A stretch of DNA of 64,000 nucleotides. It comes from Arthrobacter sp. 31Y (GTDB lineage Bacteria; Actinomycetota; Actinomycetes; Actinomycetales; Micrococcaceae). This document shows positions 17,315 through 25,780 of this stretch, piece after piece (position 1 is the first letter of the stretch; every line of letters starts with the position of its first letter). Under the pieces are notes generated by a model. That model was given only the letters and a program-made list of their open reading frames with translations, was not told where the DNA came from and made no database searches. Position numbers and translations under genes: made by a program. The DNA lies in assembly GCF_000526335.1 (NCBI RefSeq), contig NZ_JAFW01000001.1, forward strand, positions 2,852,001 to 2,916,000, read 5' to 3'.

Positions 17315-18109
17315 ATGTCTTCACGCATTCTTCGCGGCCGTCGTAAGGCGGACAGCGTACGTCCTAATCCGTTCATCTCCATTTCGAAGGCAGTCGCCAG
17401 CAACGCTTCAGGTGCTGGTCGTCAGGCAGCTGTTATCGCAGCAGCCTCGGGCCTCGTTTTGACCGGTTCCATTGCTGCTCACGCAGCTGAGACCCCGGTT
17501 CAGCGCGATTCCAGCCCCGCAACGGTCGCTGAGACCGTATCCGAGGCACCCACCAAAGTTGTTACCGCCCTGTCGACGGCTACCGTCAACTTCGAGCGTC
17601 CCGCCGTTGCTTCCGTAGCAGCTCCGGTCATCGAAAAGCCGGCTCCTGTTGTTGAGGCTCCCGTAGCCAAGAAGGCAGCCGTCACCACCGCTGCTGCAAA
17701 AGCTCCCGTCGCCGCCCAGGCTGCGGTTGCCGCTCCTGTGGCTGCCGCACCGGTTGCCGCTGCTCCTGTAGCTGCTGCCCCCGCCGCTGGCGGAGTCAAC
17801 GCAGCCATGGTTGCTTCGGCTTACGCACAGATCGGCATCTTCCAGGACTGCACCGCCATGGTTGAGAAGGCCCTTGGCTCCGCAGGCATCCCGGTAGGCG
17901 ACCTCGGTCCCATGCAGTTCATGAACTACGGCAAGGTCGTTAGCGATCCCCAGCCCGGTGACATGATCGTCCAGTCCGGCCACGTTGCCATCTACATCGG
18001 CAACGGACAGGCCATCAGCGGCGGCATCAACGGCAACCAGACGGGCATCCACCCGATCAGCTGGTTGACCGCAACGGGTCCCCTGACCTACGTACGCGCA
18101 GGCGCATAA
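17315..18109 (+). CDS. Secreted NlpC/P60-like cell-wall hydrolase
   Basis: The 264-residue protein has a long signal peptide (cleavage after AHA near residue 56) and an Ala/Pro/Val-rich linker at about 110-160. Its C-terminal domain has the NlpC/P60 landmarks: Cys in FQDCTAMVEKALGSAGI near residue 178 and His in SGHVAIYIGNGQAISGG. It probably cuts peptidoglycan stem peptides outside the cell. The c-di-AMP riboswitch supports a wall-remodelling role. It lacks LysM or SH3 wall-binding domains. Confidence 0.82.
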   Translation: MSSRILRGRRKADSVRPNPFISISKAVASNASGAGRQAAVIAAASGLVLTGSIAAHAAETPVQRDSSPATVAETVSEAPTKVVTALSTATVNFERPAVASVAAPVIEKPAPVVEAPVAKKAAVTTAAAKAPVAAQAAVAAPVAAAPVAAAPVAAAPAAGGVNAAMVASAYAQIGIFQDCTAMVEKALGSAGIPVGDLGPMQFMNYGKVVSDPQPGDMIVQSGHVAIYIGNGQAISGGINGNQTGIHPISWLTATGPLTYVRAGA

Positions 18110-18128
18110 AGCCTCACGCTTCAGTTCA

Positions 18129-18176
18129 AAGGCCGGTGCCTTCGAAGACCAACGTCTTCGGAGGTGCCGGCCTTTG
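18129..18176 (+). terminator. Terminator hairpin after the NlpC/P60 gene
   Basis: A 22-bp stem pairs 18129-18150 with 18155-18176 around a four-base CAAC loop, with only G-U type mismatches. It lies 20 bp after the stop. The T run is short (TTT within the stem end, then GGCGTT), so termination may be imperfect. Confidence 0.75.
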
Positions 18177-18313
18177 GCGTTAAGTTCTGTTCAGAAAAGT
18201 TCAGTGCGGGACGTGCAATGCCGGATCAGGGACGCGCGACGCCGGATCAGGCGGTCTGCGGGGTGACGGGCGGGCCTGCACGGCGGCTGCCTGGGGCTGG
18301 TTGTTGCGGTCCG

Positions 18314-19006
18314 CTAAGCGATGGCGATGCCGGGACCCGGCGGCAGGGCAACCTTTGAAGAGATCGCTTGGCCCACTGCCTTGGCTTGCCGCAGCACTTC
18401 CTTGGGAGACGGTGTGATGAGGTCTCCGACGCCTACAAGGTGCATGCCCACGGCCCGCATGGCCGCGGCAAGATTCTGGCCAACGGCTATACCAAGTTCG
18501 GCAAGCATGCGCCGCAGCTGGCTTTGGGCGCAGCGGGTCACTACTACGTGGTCTGCCAGGAGCACCCCGTGGGCTGTGTGGACCGCCCACTGGCGGGGAT
18601 TTGATTCGAGGGGGCCGGATGCATGGAGCCCTGTCCTCAGGCCCGCTGTAGTCATGCTGGCCACCAGGCCATATCCGATCTGCCGGGAGGGATCTGACCC
18701 CAGGAAATCAAGGCGGACGGCACGGGTGGTGTTGCGAACGTCCAAGTGATGGCTGGCGGCGTAGTTCCGCAGGTGGCGGAGGATCTCGTTGCGTTCCTGC
18801 ATTGCTGCGGGATCTGCGGAGTCAGTGCGTTGAAGCATGCCTGTATGGACAGACGGTCCTGTAGCGGACAACGCCCCGAACCCGTCCACAACGATTGAAC
18901 CCACGCCGTAGCGGCTGAGTTCGCTGGCAACTGCCAAGCCGGACAGGCCGGCTCCGATGACCACGGTGGTGGTGCGTTCCGTGGCGGAATCAGGCGTGAG
19001 TGACAC
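18314..19006 (-). CDS. Shortened thioredoxin-reductase-like flavoprotein
   Basis: The 230-residue protein begins with an FAD-binding Rossmann motif (VVIGAGLSGLAVASEL). It ends with a GDL.. segment followed by a helix (LVGVGDLITPSPKEVLRQAK) that resembles the C-terminal FAD site of thioredoxin reductases. The family is about 310 residues long, and this protein shows neither the NADPH-domain motif nor a CxxC pair. GTG at 19006 follows GGAGG. It may be a divergent FAD protein or a degraded gene. Confidence 0.6.
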   Translation of the reverse strand: MSLTPDSATERTTTVVIGAGLSGLAVASELSRYGVGSIVVDGFGALSATGPSVHTGMLQRTDSADPAAMQERNEILRHLRNYAASHHLDVRNTTRAVRLDFLGSDPSRQIGYGLVASMTTAGLRTGLHASGPLESNPRQWAVHTAHGVLLADHVVVTRCAQSQLRRMLAELGIAVGQNLAAAMRAVGMHLVGVGDLITPSPKEVLRQAKAVGQAISSKVALPPGPGIAIA

Positions 19007-19424
19007 TGCTTGGTTCCTCCTTGACGTGTGTGCCTTATGGCAGCGCGTGGGATCGCGTCCGAGTTCCCCAAGCGGCCGCAAATAAATGGCCGGGGCGTGT
19101 GCTGTGAGACACCCTTGCCGGCCATTCGGTGACTCGAACACTACCGAACTTTTTCGGCCATGGATAGCCTCTTTGGCGGCGCGTTTTGTCTGTTCGTCGG
19201 GAGCGCAATATCGACGGCCCGGAACCGAGCCCTGACCGTTATGCACATAGGCCAATGTCGTCTTGATTCGCTACTGCTGACCGAGAATAGTGAGCAGTGG
19301 GAGCAGAGATTTCAGAGTTTTTCCTGCCCCGGCCATTGACAATGGCACAGTCAGGAAGTTCTACGCCGGGAACCTCTGGCAGAATAGCCGGAACATCAAG
19401 CAGTAGGTGGAGAGGCAGGCCCCC
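19007..19424. other. 418-bp divergent intergenic region
   Basis: This region separates the flavoprotein gene from the universal stress protein gene. Weak frames continue upstream of both starts, but none has a family-like sequence. I looked for a DosR-type palindrome (GGGAC...GTCCC), common before such stress genes, and found none. Both promoters must lie here. Confidence 0.5.
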
Positions 19425-20462
19425 ATGGACCAGCACGGTAGACACAGTGAAGAGCCACAGGACGGCCCGGACCAGATTGTGGAACCAGGTGGCATCGTCG
19501 TCGGAGTGGACGGTTCAGAGCATGGTCAGTGTGCCTTGGTTTGGGCTGCACGGGAGGCGGAACGCCGTCAGCTTCCGCTGCATATTGTCACGGCTTACTC
19601 CGTACCCATTTTTGCGGCTTCCGGCTTGGACGGTGGCTATGCAACAGTAGACGATTCCGTCATCCGCGAGGGAGCGGACGCGATCGTTCGCCAAGCCCTG
19701 GACAAAGTCTCCGGATATGCCATCGACGTCGATGCATCCGTGGAAAACGGCGATGCCGCTGGTGTCCTGTTGGACCTTTCCGAGGATGCTGCGCTGCTTG
19801 TCTTCGGCAGCCGGGGACGCGGTGGGTTCGTCGGACGTCTGCTGGGCTCGGTGAGCAGTGCCTTGCCTGCACATGCCAAATGCCCCACGGTGACGGTACC
19901 GCTCTATTGCGCCGACAGGCTGGGCGAGAACACCGAGGACAAACACATCAAGGCCGAGCACGCCAAGGCCGGTCCGCGAACCGTCGAAAATGTGGTTGTC
20001 GTAGGCGTTGACGGTTCCGAACAAGCACGAGTTGCCGTGCTCGAAGCTGCCGAGCAAGCCCAGCGCATGGGAGCCAAGCTCCGCGTTATCTGCGCTGTCC
20101 CTCAATACAGCGGTTCTCTGGCCTGGGTTCCGGCTCCGTTGGACCGTGAAGCGCTGTTTGCGGATATCAGGGTCCAGCTTGATGCGGGTGTTGCGTGGCT
20201 CAGAAGCCACTTCCCTTCACTGACCATTGAGACGGATCTCCGCGATGGCTCGCCGGTTGATGTTCTGGTGGAAACAAGCCGCAGCGTCGAATTGGTGGTT
20301 CTGGGTACACGGGGCCGCGGTGGATTCGCGGGAATGCTCCTGGGTTCAACGTCGGACGGAGTCCTGCACCACGCCAAGGGCCCCGTGCTGGTTGTTCCGG
20401 ACAGGGAAGACCCCCGGTTGGCTGACCGCCACAAGTTCGGGCCCATGCTCGGCGCTGCCTGA
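19425..20462 (+). CDS. Tandem universal stress protein (UspA family)
   Basis: The 345-residue protein holds two UspA domains. The first begins GGIVVGVDGSEHGQCAL and ends with the ATP-binding VFGSRGRGGFVGRLLGSVSS. The second begins VVVVGVDGSEQARVAVLEAA and ends VLGTRGRGGFAGMLLGSTSD. Both keep the G-2x-G-9x-G(S/T) nucleotide site, as in two-domain actinobacterial USPs tied to hypoxia and stationary phase. ATG at 19425 is preferred because GGAGAGG lies upstream; GTG at 19407 is possible. The PEP-synthase-like gene follows after 19 bp. Confidence 0.9.
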   Translation: MDQHGRHSEEPQDGPDQIVEPGGIVVGVDGSEHGQCALVWAAREAERRQLPLHIVTAYSVPIFAASGLDGGYATVDDSVIREGADAIVRQALDKVSGYAIDVDASVENGDAAGVLLDLSEDAALLVFGSRGRGGFVGRLLGSVSSALPAHAKCPTVTVPLYCADRLGENTEDKHIKAEHAKAGPRTVENVVVVGVDGSEQARVAVLEAAEQAQRMGAKLRVICAVPQYSGSLAWVPAPLDREALFADIRVQLDAGVAWLRSHFPSLTIETDLRDGSPVDVLVETSRSVELVVLGTRGRGGFAGMLLGSTSDGVLHHAKGPVLVVPDREDPRLADRHKFGPMLGAA

Positions 20463-20481
20463 GTCTGCGCCCGTTTCGTCC

Positions 20482-23322
20482 ATGGACAGGAAGCAGCCCG
20501 GGGAGCCGGCGCAGGATCGGGGTGCCCGCCTTGGAGCTTCCGATTCCGTGCTCGTCATGGACATCGCCGAAATCCGTGGATCCATGCTTCCGGTGGTTGG
20601 TGGCAAGGCAGCTAATCTGGGCGAGTTAACCAGCGCGGGGCTGCCTGTGCCACCAGGATTTTGCCTCACAACAGCTGCGTACCGGCAGGCGCTCGTGGCC
20701 ACCGGTTTGGAGGATGTCTTCGCGGCTTTGAAAGGAGCCGGCTCCTCGGGCTCGGACGCCTCCGGATCGCAACCGGGCTCGGACGCCTCCGGTTCGCAAC
20801 CGGGCTCGGACGCCTCCGGCTTGGACAGGCTCAGTGAGATCGCTGCCCGTGCCCGGTCACTGGTTTTCGACGTCGGGGTGCCAGCAGGGATCGCCGAAGC
20901 CGTGAGATCGGCCTACGGGGATTTGGGAGACAACGTCCCCGTGGCGGTCAGGTCTTCGGCCACCGCCGAGGACTTGCCTTTCGCGAGCTTCGCCGGACAA
21001 CAGGACACCTTCATGAACGTCGTGGGCGTTGACTCGGTCCTGGACGCCGTGAGCCGCTGCTGGGCCTCGCTCTGGACAGACCGTGCCGTGACCTACCGGA
21101 CTACCAACGGGATCGACCATGCCACGGTGGCTTTGGCCGTGGTGGTGCAGGAGATGGTGGACTCCACTACGGCCGGCGTCATGTTTACCGCCAACCCCGT
21201 GACTGGGAATCGCCATGAAACCGTCATTGATGCCAGCCCTGGCTTGGGGGAAGCGGTGGTTTCCGGTGCGGTGAATCCGGATCATTATGTGGTGGACCCC
21301 CGACGGGCACAGATTGTGAGCAGGACCCTGGGGGACAAGAACGTGGAGATCCGCCCCATCCCAGGCGGTGGCACGGAACGTCTTGAGCGGCGCCACAGGG
21401 CCTTGCCTGATGATATGGCCCCTCAGCCCTGCCTCAGTGACGGACAGGTCCTTGCGCTCGCCACGTTGGGCCATGAGGTCCAGGAACACTACGGCGCCCC
21501 GCAGGATACTGAATGGGCAATCGACGCCGGAGGAAAGCTATGGCTCACCCAGGCCCGGCCCATCACTACCCTCTACCCGCAAACCACCCGAATGCCACCT
21601 GCGCCGGGCGAGCACGCGTTCCTGAACTTCAGCCTCGCACAAGGCCTCACCAGGCCATTGACGCCCATGGGTATGGCCGGTATCCGACTCATCGCATCAT
21701 GCGTCGCCAAGACTGCTGAGTTCGACGTACCTGATCCCAGGTCCGGTCCTCCACCGTATTATGAGGCCGGTCAGCGCATATTTTTCGACCTCACAGCGGT
21801 GCTGCGGAGCCGGGTCGGGCGGGCAATCGTTCCGAGGGTTTTCGATGTGATGGAGGCGCGCTCAGCCACACTCATGCGGGGTCTCTTTGATGATCCACGC
21901 TTCACGGTGATCACCAAGACGCCCCTGAAGCTGATTCGCCATGTCGGGCCGGTTGCGGCCAAATACCGCGTTCCCGAGTCCGTGCTCCGCGGACTGTTCC
22001 GGCCGGCTGCGGCGATGGAGAGGGTGGAACGCATCAACACGGAATTACGCACCACTTTGGCTGTGCCGAGGAAAGCAACGGCCCATCAGCGGCTCGGCCA
22101 CGTTCAGAGAATCCTGGGAGAGGAAGTCTTCGCCACAGTGCCGCAGATCCTGCCTCTTCCCGCGCTCGGATTCGCCATGCTAGCGCTGGTGAGGCGTCTG
22201 CTCGGCGAGCATGCGCCCTACGAGCAACTCCAAGCAGCGATCCGCGGCCTCCCCGGCAACGTCACTACGGAGATGGACCTGGCTTTATGGCAGCTCGCCT
22301 CGGATATCCGAAAGGATCCCGACGCCGTTGCCTCCATGGTTGGCAGAACGGCAGTGGAGATGGTTGAACAGTATCGGGAAGCGGTCCTCCCGCCGATCGC
22401 ACAGTCCGGCGTGGAAGAGTTCCTGCGCACCTATGGACACAGAGCCGTTGCCGAGATCGACCTCGGAATGCCCCGCTGGTCAGACGACCCCACCCACATC
22501 CTCGGGGTAGTGGCGAATTATTTGAGGCTCGGGGAAGGGGCGGAGACCCCGGATCAACAGTTCATCCGGGCAGCCCATGCCGCCGATGAGCAGGTGGCCC
22601 GTTTCGTGGCCCGCGCCAGGGCAAAGAGTCCACTTCATGCCGTGATCGTTCGCACGGCTCTGGACCGGACGCGGAGATTCGCTGGCCTGCGCGAGTTGCC
22701 TAAGTACAACCTCGTCCTCGGATTGTCGGCCGCGAGGGAGCAACTGCTCCTGATCGGGAACGAGCTTGTGGCAGCGCACCGGATTGAAAGTGCGGAGGAC
22801 ATCTTCTTTCTGGACCTCGACGACGTCGAGGTCGCCTTGGCGGGGGATGACCTGCGCGACGTGGTGGCTGACCGCCGCGCGGTTTATGAACAGGAACTCC
22901 GCCGCAGGCACATTCCCCGGGTGCTCTTGTCTGATGGGACAGAACCCGAGGCTACGGCCGGCGGGAGTGGCGGCAAGCAGCGCCCTCGCACCGTGCCCCC
23001 AGGAACTCTGTCCGGCAGCCCGGCGTCGGCGGGTCTGGTGTCTGCACCTGCGCGGGTCATCATGGATCCGGTTGGCGCCCACCTGGAACCCGGGGAAATC
23101 CTCGTGGCGCCGTCAACGGACCCCGGCTGGACGCCCCTGTTTCTTACTGCTGGAGGGCTGGTCATGGAGATGGGTGGCCCCAATTCCCACGGCGCTGTGG
23201 TGGCCCGTGAGTACGGCATACCTGCGGTGGTGGGCGTCCCCGACGCAACCTCGCGCATCAGCACCGGACAGCACATCACCGTTGACGGCGCGGCCGGAAC
23301 GGTCAGTACGGACAACCCCTAA
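20482..23322 (+). CDS. PEP-synthase / rifampin-phosphotransferase-like enzyme
   Basis: The 946-residue protein has the three parts of this superfamily. An N-terminal ATP-grasp domain (VVGGKAANLGELTSAGLPVP, VAVRSSATAEDLPFASFAGQ) spans about residues 25-360, a variable middle lies at about 380-820, and a C-terminal phosphohistidine swivel domain contains MGGPNSHGAVVAREYGIPAV. Rifampin phosphotransferases have this order, with the His domain last; true PEP synthases have it before a C-terminal TIM barrel, which is absent. An ATG at 20557 is a possible alternative start. It probably shares a transcript with the USP gene. Confidence 0.8.
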   Translation: MDRKQPGEPAQDRGARLGASDSVLVMDIAEIRGSMLPVVGGKAANLGELTSAGLPVPPGFCLTTAAYRQALVATGLEDVFAALKGAGSSGSDASGSQPGSDASGSQPGSDASGLDRLSEIAARARSLVFDVGVPAGIAEAVRSAYGDLGDNVPVAVRSSATAEDLPFASFAGQQDTFMNVVGVDSVLDAVSRCWASLWTDRAVTYRTTNGIDHATVALAVVVQEMVDSTTAGVMFTANPVTGNRHETVIDASPGLGEAVVSGAVNPDHYVVDPRRAQIVSRTLGDKNVEIRPIPGGGTERLERRHRALPDDMAPQPCLSDGQVLALATLGHEVQEHYGAPQDTEWAIDAGGKLWLTQARPITTLYPQTTRMPPAPGEHAFLNFSLAQGLTRPLTPMGMAGIRLIASCVAKTAEFDVPDPRSGPPPYYEAGQRIFFDLTAVLRSRVGRAIVPRVFDVMEARSATLMRGLFDDPRFTVITKTPLKLIRHVGPVAAKYRVPESVLRGLFRPAAAMERVERINTELRTTLAVPRKATAHQRLGHVQRILGEEVFATVPQILPLPALGFAMLALVRRLLGEHAPYEQLQAAIRGLPGNVTTEMDLALWQLASDIRKDPDAVASMVGRTAVEMVEQYREAVLPPIAQSGVEEFLRTYGHRAVAEIDLGMPRWSDDPTHILGVVANYLRLGEGAETPDQQFIRAAHAADEQVARFVARARAKSPLHAVIVRTALDRTRRFAGLRELPKYNLVLGLSAAREQLLLIGNELVAAHRIESAEDIFFLDLDDVEVALAGDDLRDVVADRRAVYEQELRRRHIPRVLLSDGTEPEATAGGSGGKQRPRTVPPGTLSGSPASAGLVSAPARVIMDPVGAHLEPGEILVAPSTDPGWTPLFLTAGGLVMEMGGPNSHGAVVAREYGIPAVVGVPDATSRISTGQHITVDGAAGTVSTDNP
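20748..20820 (+). repeat. 27-bp tandem repeat inside the PEP-synthase-like gene
   Basis: Two near-identical 27-bp units (20748-20774, 20775-20801) and a 19-bp partial third encode GSDASGSQP twice, then GSDASG. The repeat falls in a surface loop of the ATP-grasp domain near residue 90-113. Being a multiple of three, changes in copy number would keep the frame. Confidence 0.9.
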
Positions 23323-23333
23323 GCGCTGAAAGG

Positions 23334-24254
23334 TCAGGCGTGCTGGTGAGATTCGTGCTCTGAGTGGCTCACGGGCTCCAACTGGAAAGTACAGTGCTCG
23401 GTATCGAAGTGCCGGCCCAGGCAAGAGCCCAGTTGATCGAGGATGCTGTCCGCCCCCGTAGCGTTGAGAACCTCATCCTCCACCACCACGTGGGCCGAGA
23501 ACACGGGCACCCCGGAGGTGATGGTCCAGATGTGGATGTCGTGGGCCTCCACCACGCCGTCGACAGCCAGGATGTGCTCGCGGATCATGTTGACGTCCAC
23601 GCCCTTGGGTGTGGCCTCAAGGAGCACGTCCACTACGTCGCGGAGCAGGTGCCAGGCACGGGGGATGATCATCAGGGCAATCACTACCGAGGCGATGGGG
23701 TCGGCGGCGCTGAATCCCGTGGTCATGATCACGATTGCCGCCACGATGACCGCGATGGAGCCAAGGAGGTCCCCGAGGACTTCCAGGTAGGCGCCGCGGA
23801 CGTTGAGGCTTTCCTTCTGTGCCCCCTGCAGGATCAGGAGTGAGACGAGGTTTGCCACCGCACCCAAAATGGCGGCCCACAGCATGACGTCCGTATGGAT
23901 TTCCGTGGTTTCGCCGAAGCGCCGGATGGCCTCAATCATGATCACCACAGCGATGACGATGAGGATCAGGGCGTTGGCCAAGGCAGCCAATACCTCGGCC
24001 CGCTGGTATCCATAGGTCCGCTGGTCGCTCGCCGGACGGGTGGCGATCCACGCCGCCATGAGGGCGATGAAGACTCCAGCGGCGTCGGAGAGCATGTGGC
24101 CGGCATCAGCCAACAGGGCCAAGGAGCCAGACACGACGGCGCCAACCACTTGGATGCCCACCACCCCTAAGGTGATGGCCAGGACGGCGATAAGCCGCTT
24201 CCGATGCTTGCCGGTTGCTGTGACTCCGTGGGAGTGGTTGTGGTCGTGCCCCAT
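23334..24254 (-). CDS. Cation diffusion facilitator (zinc/cobalt efflux)
   Basis: The 306-residue protein has a His-rich N-terminus (MGHDHNHSHG), six transmembrane helices and a C-terminal cytoplasmic domain from about residue 210. The helix-2 metal site is His-xxx-Asp (LADAGHMLSDAAG). The helix-5 site reads Glu-xxx-Asp (YLEVLGDLLGS), where His is commoner. It should export Zn2+ or a similar cation by proton antiport. It ends in a His-rich tail (HSEHESHQHA) and converges on the PEP-synthase-like gene. Confidence 0.9.
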   Translation of the reverse strand: MGHDHNHSHGVTATGKHRKRLIAVLAITLGVVGIQVVGAVVSGSLALLADAGHMLSDAAGVFIALMAAWIATRPASDQRTYGYQRAEVLAALANALILIVIAVVIMIEAIRRFGETTEIHTDVMLWAAILGAVANLVSLLILQGAQKESLNVRGAYLEVLGDLLGSIAVIVAAIVIMTTGFSAADPIASVVIALMIIPRAWHLLRDVVDVLLEATPKGVDVNMIREHILAVDGVVEAHDIHIWTITSGVPVFSAHVVVEDEVLNATGADSILDQLGSCLGRHFDTEHCTFQLEPVSHSEHESHQHA

Positions 24255-24264
24255 GCCTATAAGG

Positions 24265-24765
24265 CTAGCCCCAGCCGAGCTCGTGGAGGCGGTCGTCGCC
24301 TATCCCAAAATGGTGAGCTATCTCATGCACCACGGTGATGGCCACCTCATCGATAACCTCCTGTCGGGTGCTGCAGATGTTCAGAATGGGCTGACGGAAG
24401 ATGGTGATCCGGTCAGGGAGGGACCCTGCTTCCCACCAAGAGTCGCGTTCGGTCAACGGAACTCCCTCGTAGAGTCCCAACAACACGGTGTCCGGATCTT
24501 CGCCGGGCTGTGGCGTGTAGTCGTCCTCGATGAAGATCGCCACGTTGTCCATGGCGCTGGCCGCTTTGGGCGGGATCAGCTGAAGGGCGTCACTGACGGC
24601 TTCCTCAAAATCCTCGGGCGACATCTCATAAGGCCCTGAAACATAGGCCTCATCGCCAGGCCTGTTTTCGACAGGACTGTGCACTGCGTTCCGTTCCCGG
24701 AGCGGAGAGGAAGGGCGCTCGCCGTCGGGAACTATTGGCAGGCCGGGAGGAAGATTCGCGGGCAT
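24265..24765 (-). CDS. Metallopeptidase family protein (minimal zincin)
   Basis: The protein carries the zinc motif VVHEIAHHFGIGDDRLHELGW, with HExxH and a downstream Glu region, plus the conserved block SPEDFEEAVSDALQLIPP and MDNVAIFIED. Families of this type are about 110-130 residues. The ATG at 24765 gives 166 residues, with a Pro-rich N-terminus of about 46 that may not be translated; no clear ribosome site marks either start. Its stop is 10 bp upstream of the CDF start, so cotranscription with the exporter is likely. Confidence 0.8.
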   Translation of the reverse strand: MPANLPPGLPIVPDGERPSSPLRERNAVHSPVENRPGDEAYVSGPYEMSPEDFEEAVSDALQLIPPKAASAMDNVAIFIEDDYTPQPGEDPDTVLLGLYEGVPLTERDSWWEAGSLPDRITIFRQPILNICSTRQEVIDEVAITVVHEIAHHFGIGDDRLHELGWG

Positions 24766-24856
24766 GATTCGACTTTAGTCCGCGAACGCAGCAATGGCTC
24801 CGTGTGTGATGGGAGATACTGAACTCAATCCTCCTTTCGACAGACACAGGAACCGC

Positions 24857-25780
24857 ATGACCGGCACCGCTTCCCTCGCACCTGAGCCCCTCGACGTCGT
24901 CGTTGTGGGTGAGGCATTGATCGACATCGTCCAGTCGACGGACGGGCAGAAGGAGTACCCCGGCGGTTCGCCGGCAAATGTCTCCTATGGCCTTGGGCTT
25001 TTGGACGTGAAAACGGGCCTGCTGACAGCGATTGGCCGCGACGCACGGGGTGATGCCATCGCTGCGCACCTACAACAAGCAGGTGTGGTGTTGTTGCCCG
25101 GATCCATGTCCGCAGGTAAAACAGCGACGGCGACAGCCCGGATAACCGCCGATGGTTCCGCGGATTACACCTTCGATATCGACTGGGCGCTGGCTCCACT
25201 GGCTTTGCCCTATGCGCCCAGAATCCTGCACACCGGCTCCATTGCCACCTTCCTGGAGCCGGGTGCAAGCGTTGTCCGGAGCTTGCTGGAGCAGGCCCAG
25301 GGCGGATGCATGGTCACGTATGACCCCAATATCCGCCCCGACCTTCTTGGAAGTCATCACGAGGCACTTTCACTGTTCGAGGAAATAGTGCCCCTGACGG
25401 ACGTCGTTAAACTCAGCGGCACCGACGCCCGTTGGCTCTACCCTGGCAAGGCGCTTGAGGACACGGCGAACCACCTCCTGGCACTTGGTACGGGGCTTGC
25501 CGTGGTGACCCAAGGGGTCAATGGCTCGCTCATGGCCACCAAGCACATACAGCTCAACGTGCCGGCCGTCCCGGCCACTGTGGCGGACACCATCGGCGCT
25601 GGCGATTCCTATACCGCAGCCCTCATCATGGGGCTGTTGCTTCGTGGCAGCGACGGGCTTGCGCCAACCGTGCTGGAACGGATCGGAACCATTGCCTCCA
25701 TGGCGGCTTCCATTGCTGTTGGCCGGCCAGGTGCCAACCCGCCCACGCACCGCGAACTTCTGATGGGCATGGCCCGCTAG
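24857..25780 (+). CDS. PfkB-family carbohydrate kinase (fructokinase-like)
   Basis: The 307-residue protein has the PfkB N-terminal motif (VVVVGEALIDIVQS, YPGGSPANVSYGLGLL) and the C-terminal catalytic motif VADTIGAGDSYTAALIMG, with the base Asp in GAGD. The family phosphorylates sugars or nucleosides. The N-terminal pattern is closest to fructokinases, but the substrate is unproven. ATG at 24857 replaces an in-frame start at 24794. Its stop overlaps the stop of the convergent EamA gene within the same CTAG. Confidence 0.85.
   Translation: MTGTASLAPEPLDVVVVGEALIDIVQSTDGQKEYPGGSPANVSYGLGLLDVKTGLLTAIGRDARGDAIAAHLQQAGVVLLPGSMSAGKTATATARITADGSADYTFDIDWALAPLALPYAPRILHTGSIATFLEPGASVVRSLLEQAQGGCMVTYDPNIRPDLLGSHHEALSLFEEIVPLTDVVKLSGTDARWLYPGKALEDTANHLLALGTGLAVVTQGVNGSLMATKHIQLNVPAVPATVADTIGAGDSYTAALIMGLLLRGSDGLAPTVLERIGTIASMAASIAVGRPGANPPTHRELLMGMAR

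Noticed and set aside
17038..17403. Minus-strand 121-residue frame over the riboswitch
   Set aside because: It overlaps a conserved structured leader and has no protein-family character.
19007..19424. DosR-type operator before the universal stress gene
   Set aside because: No GGGAC...GTCCC palindrome was found on inspection.
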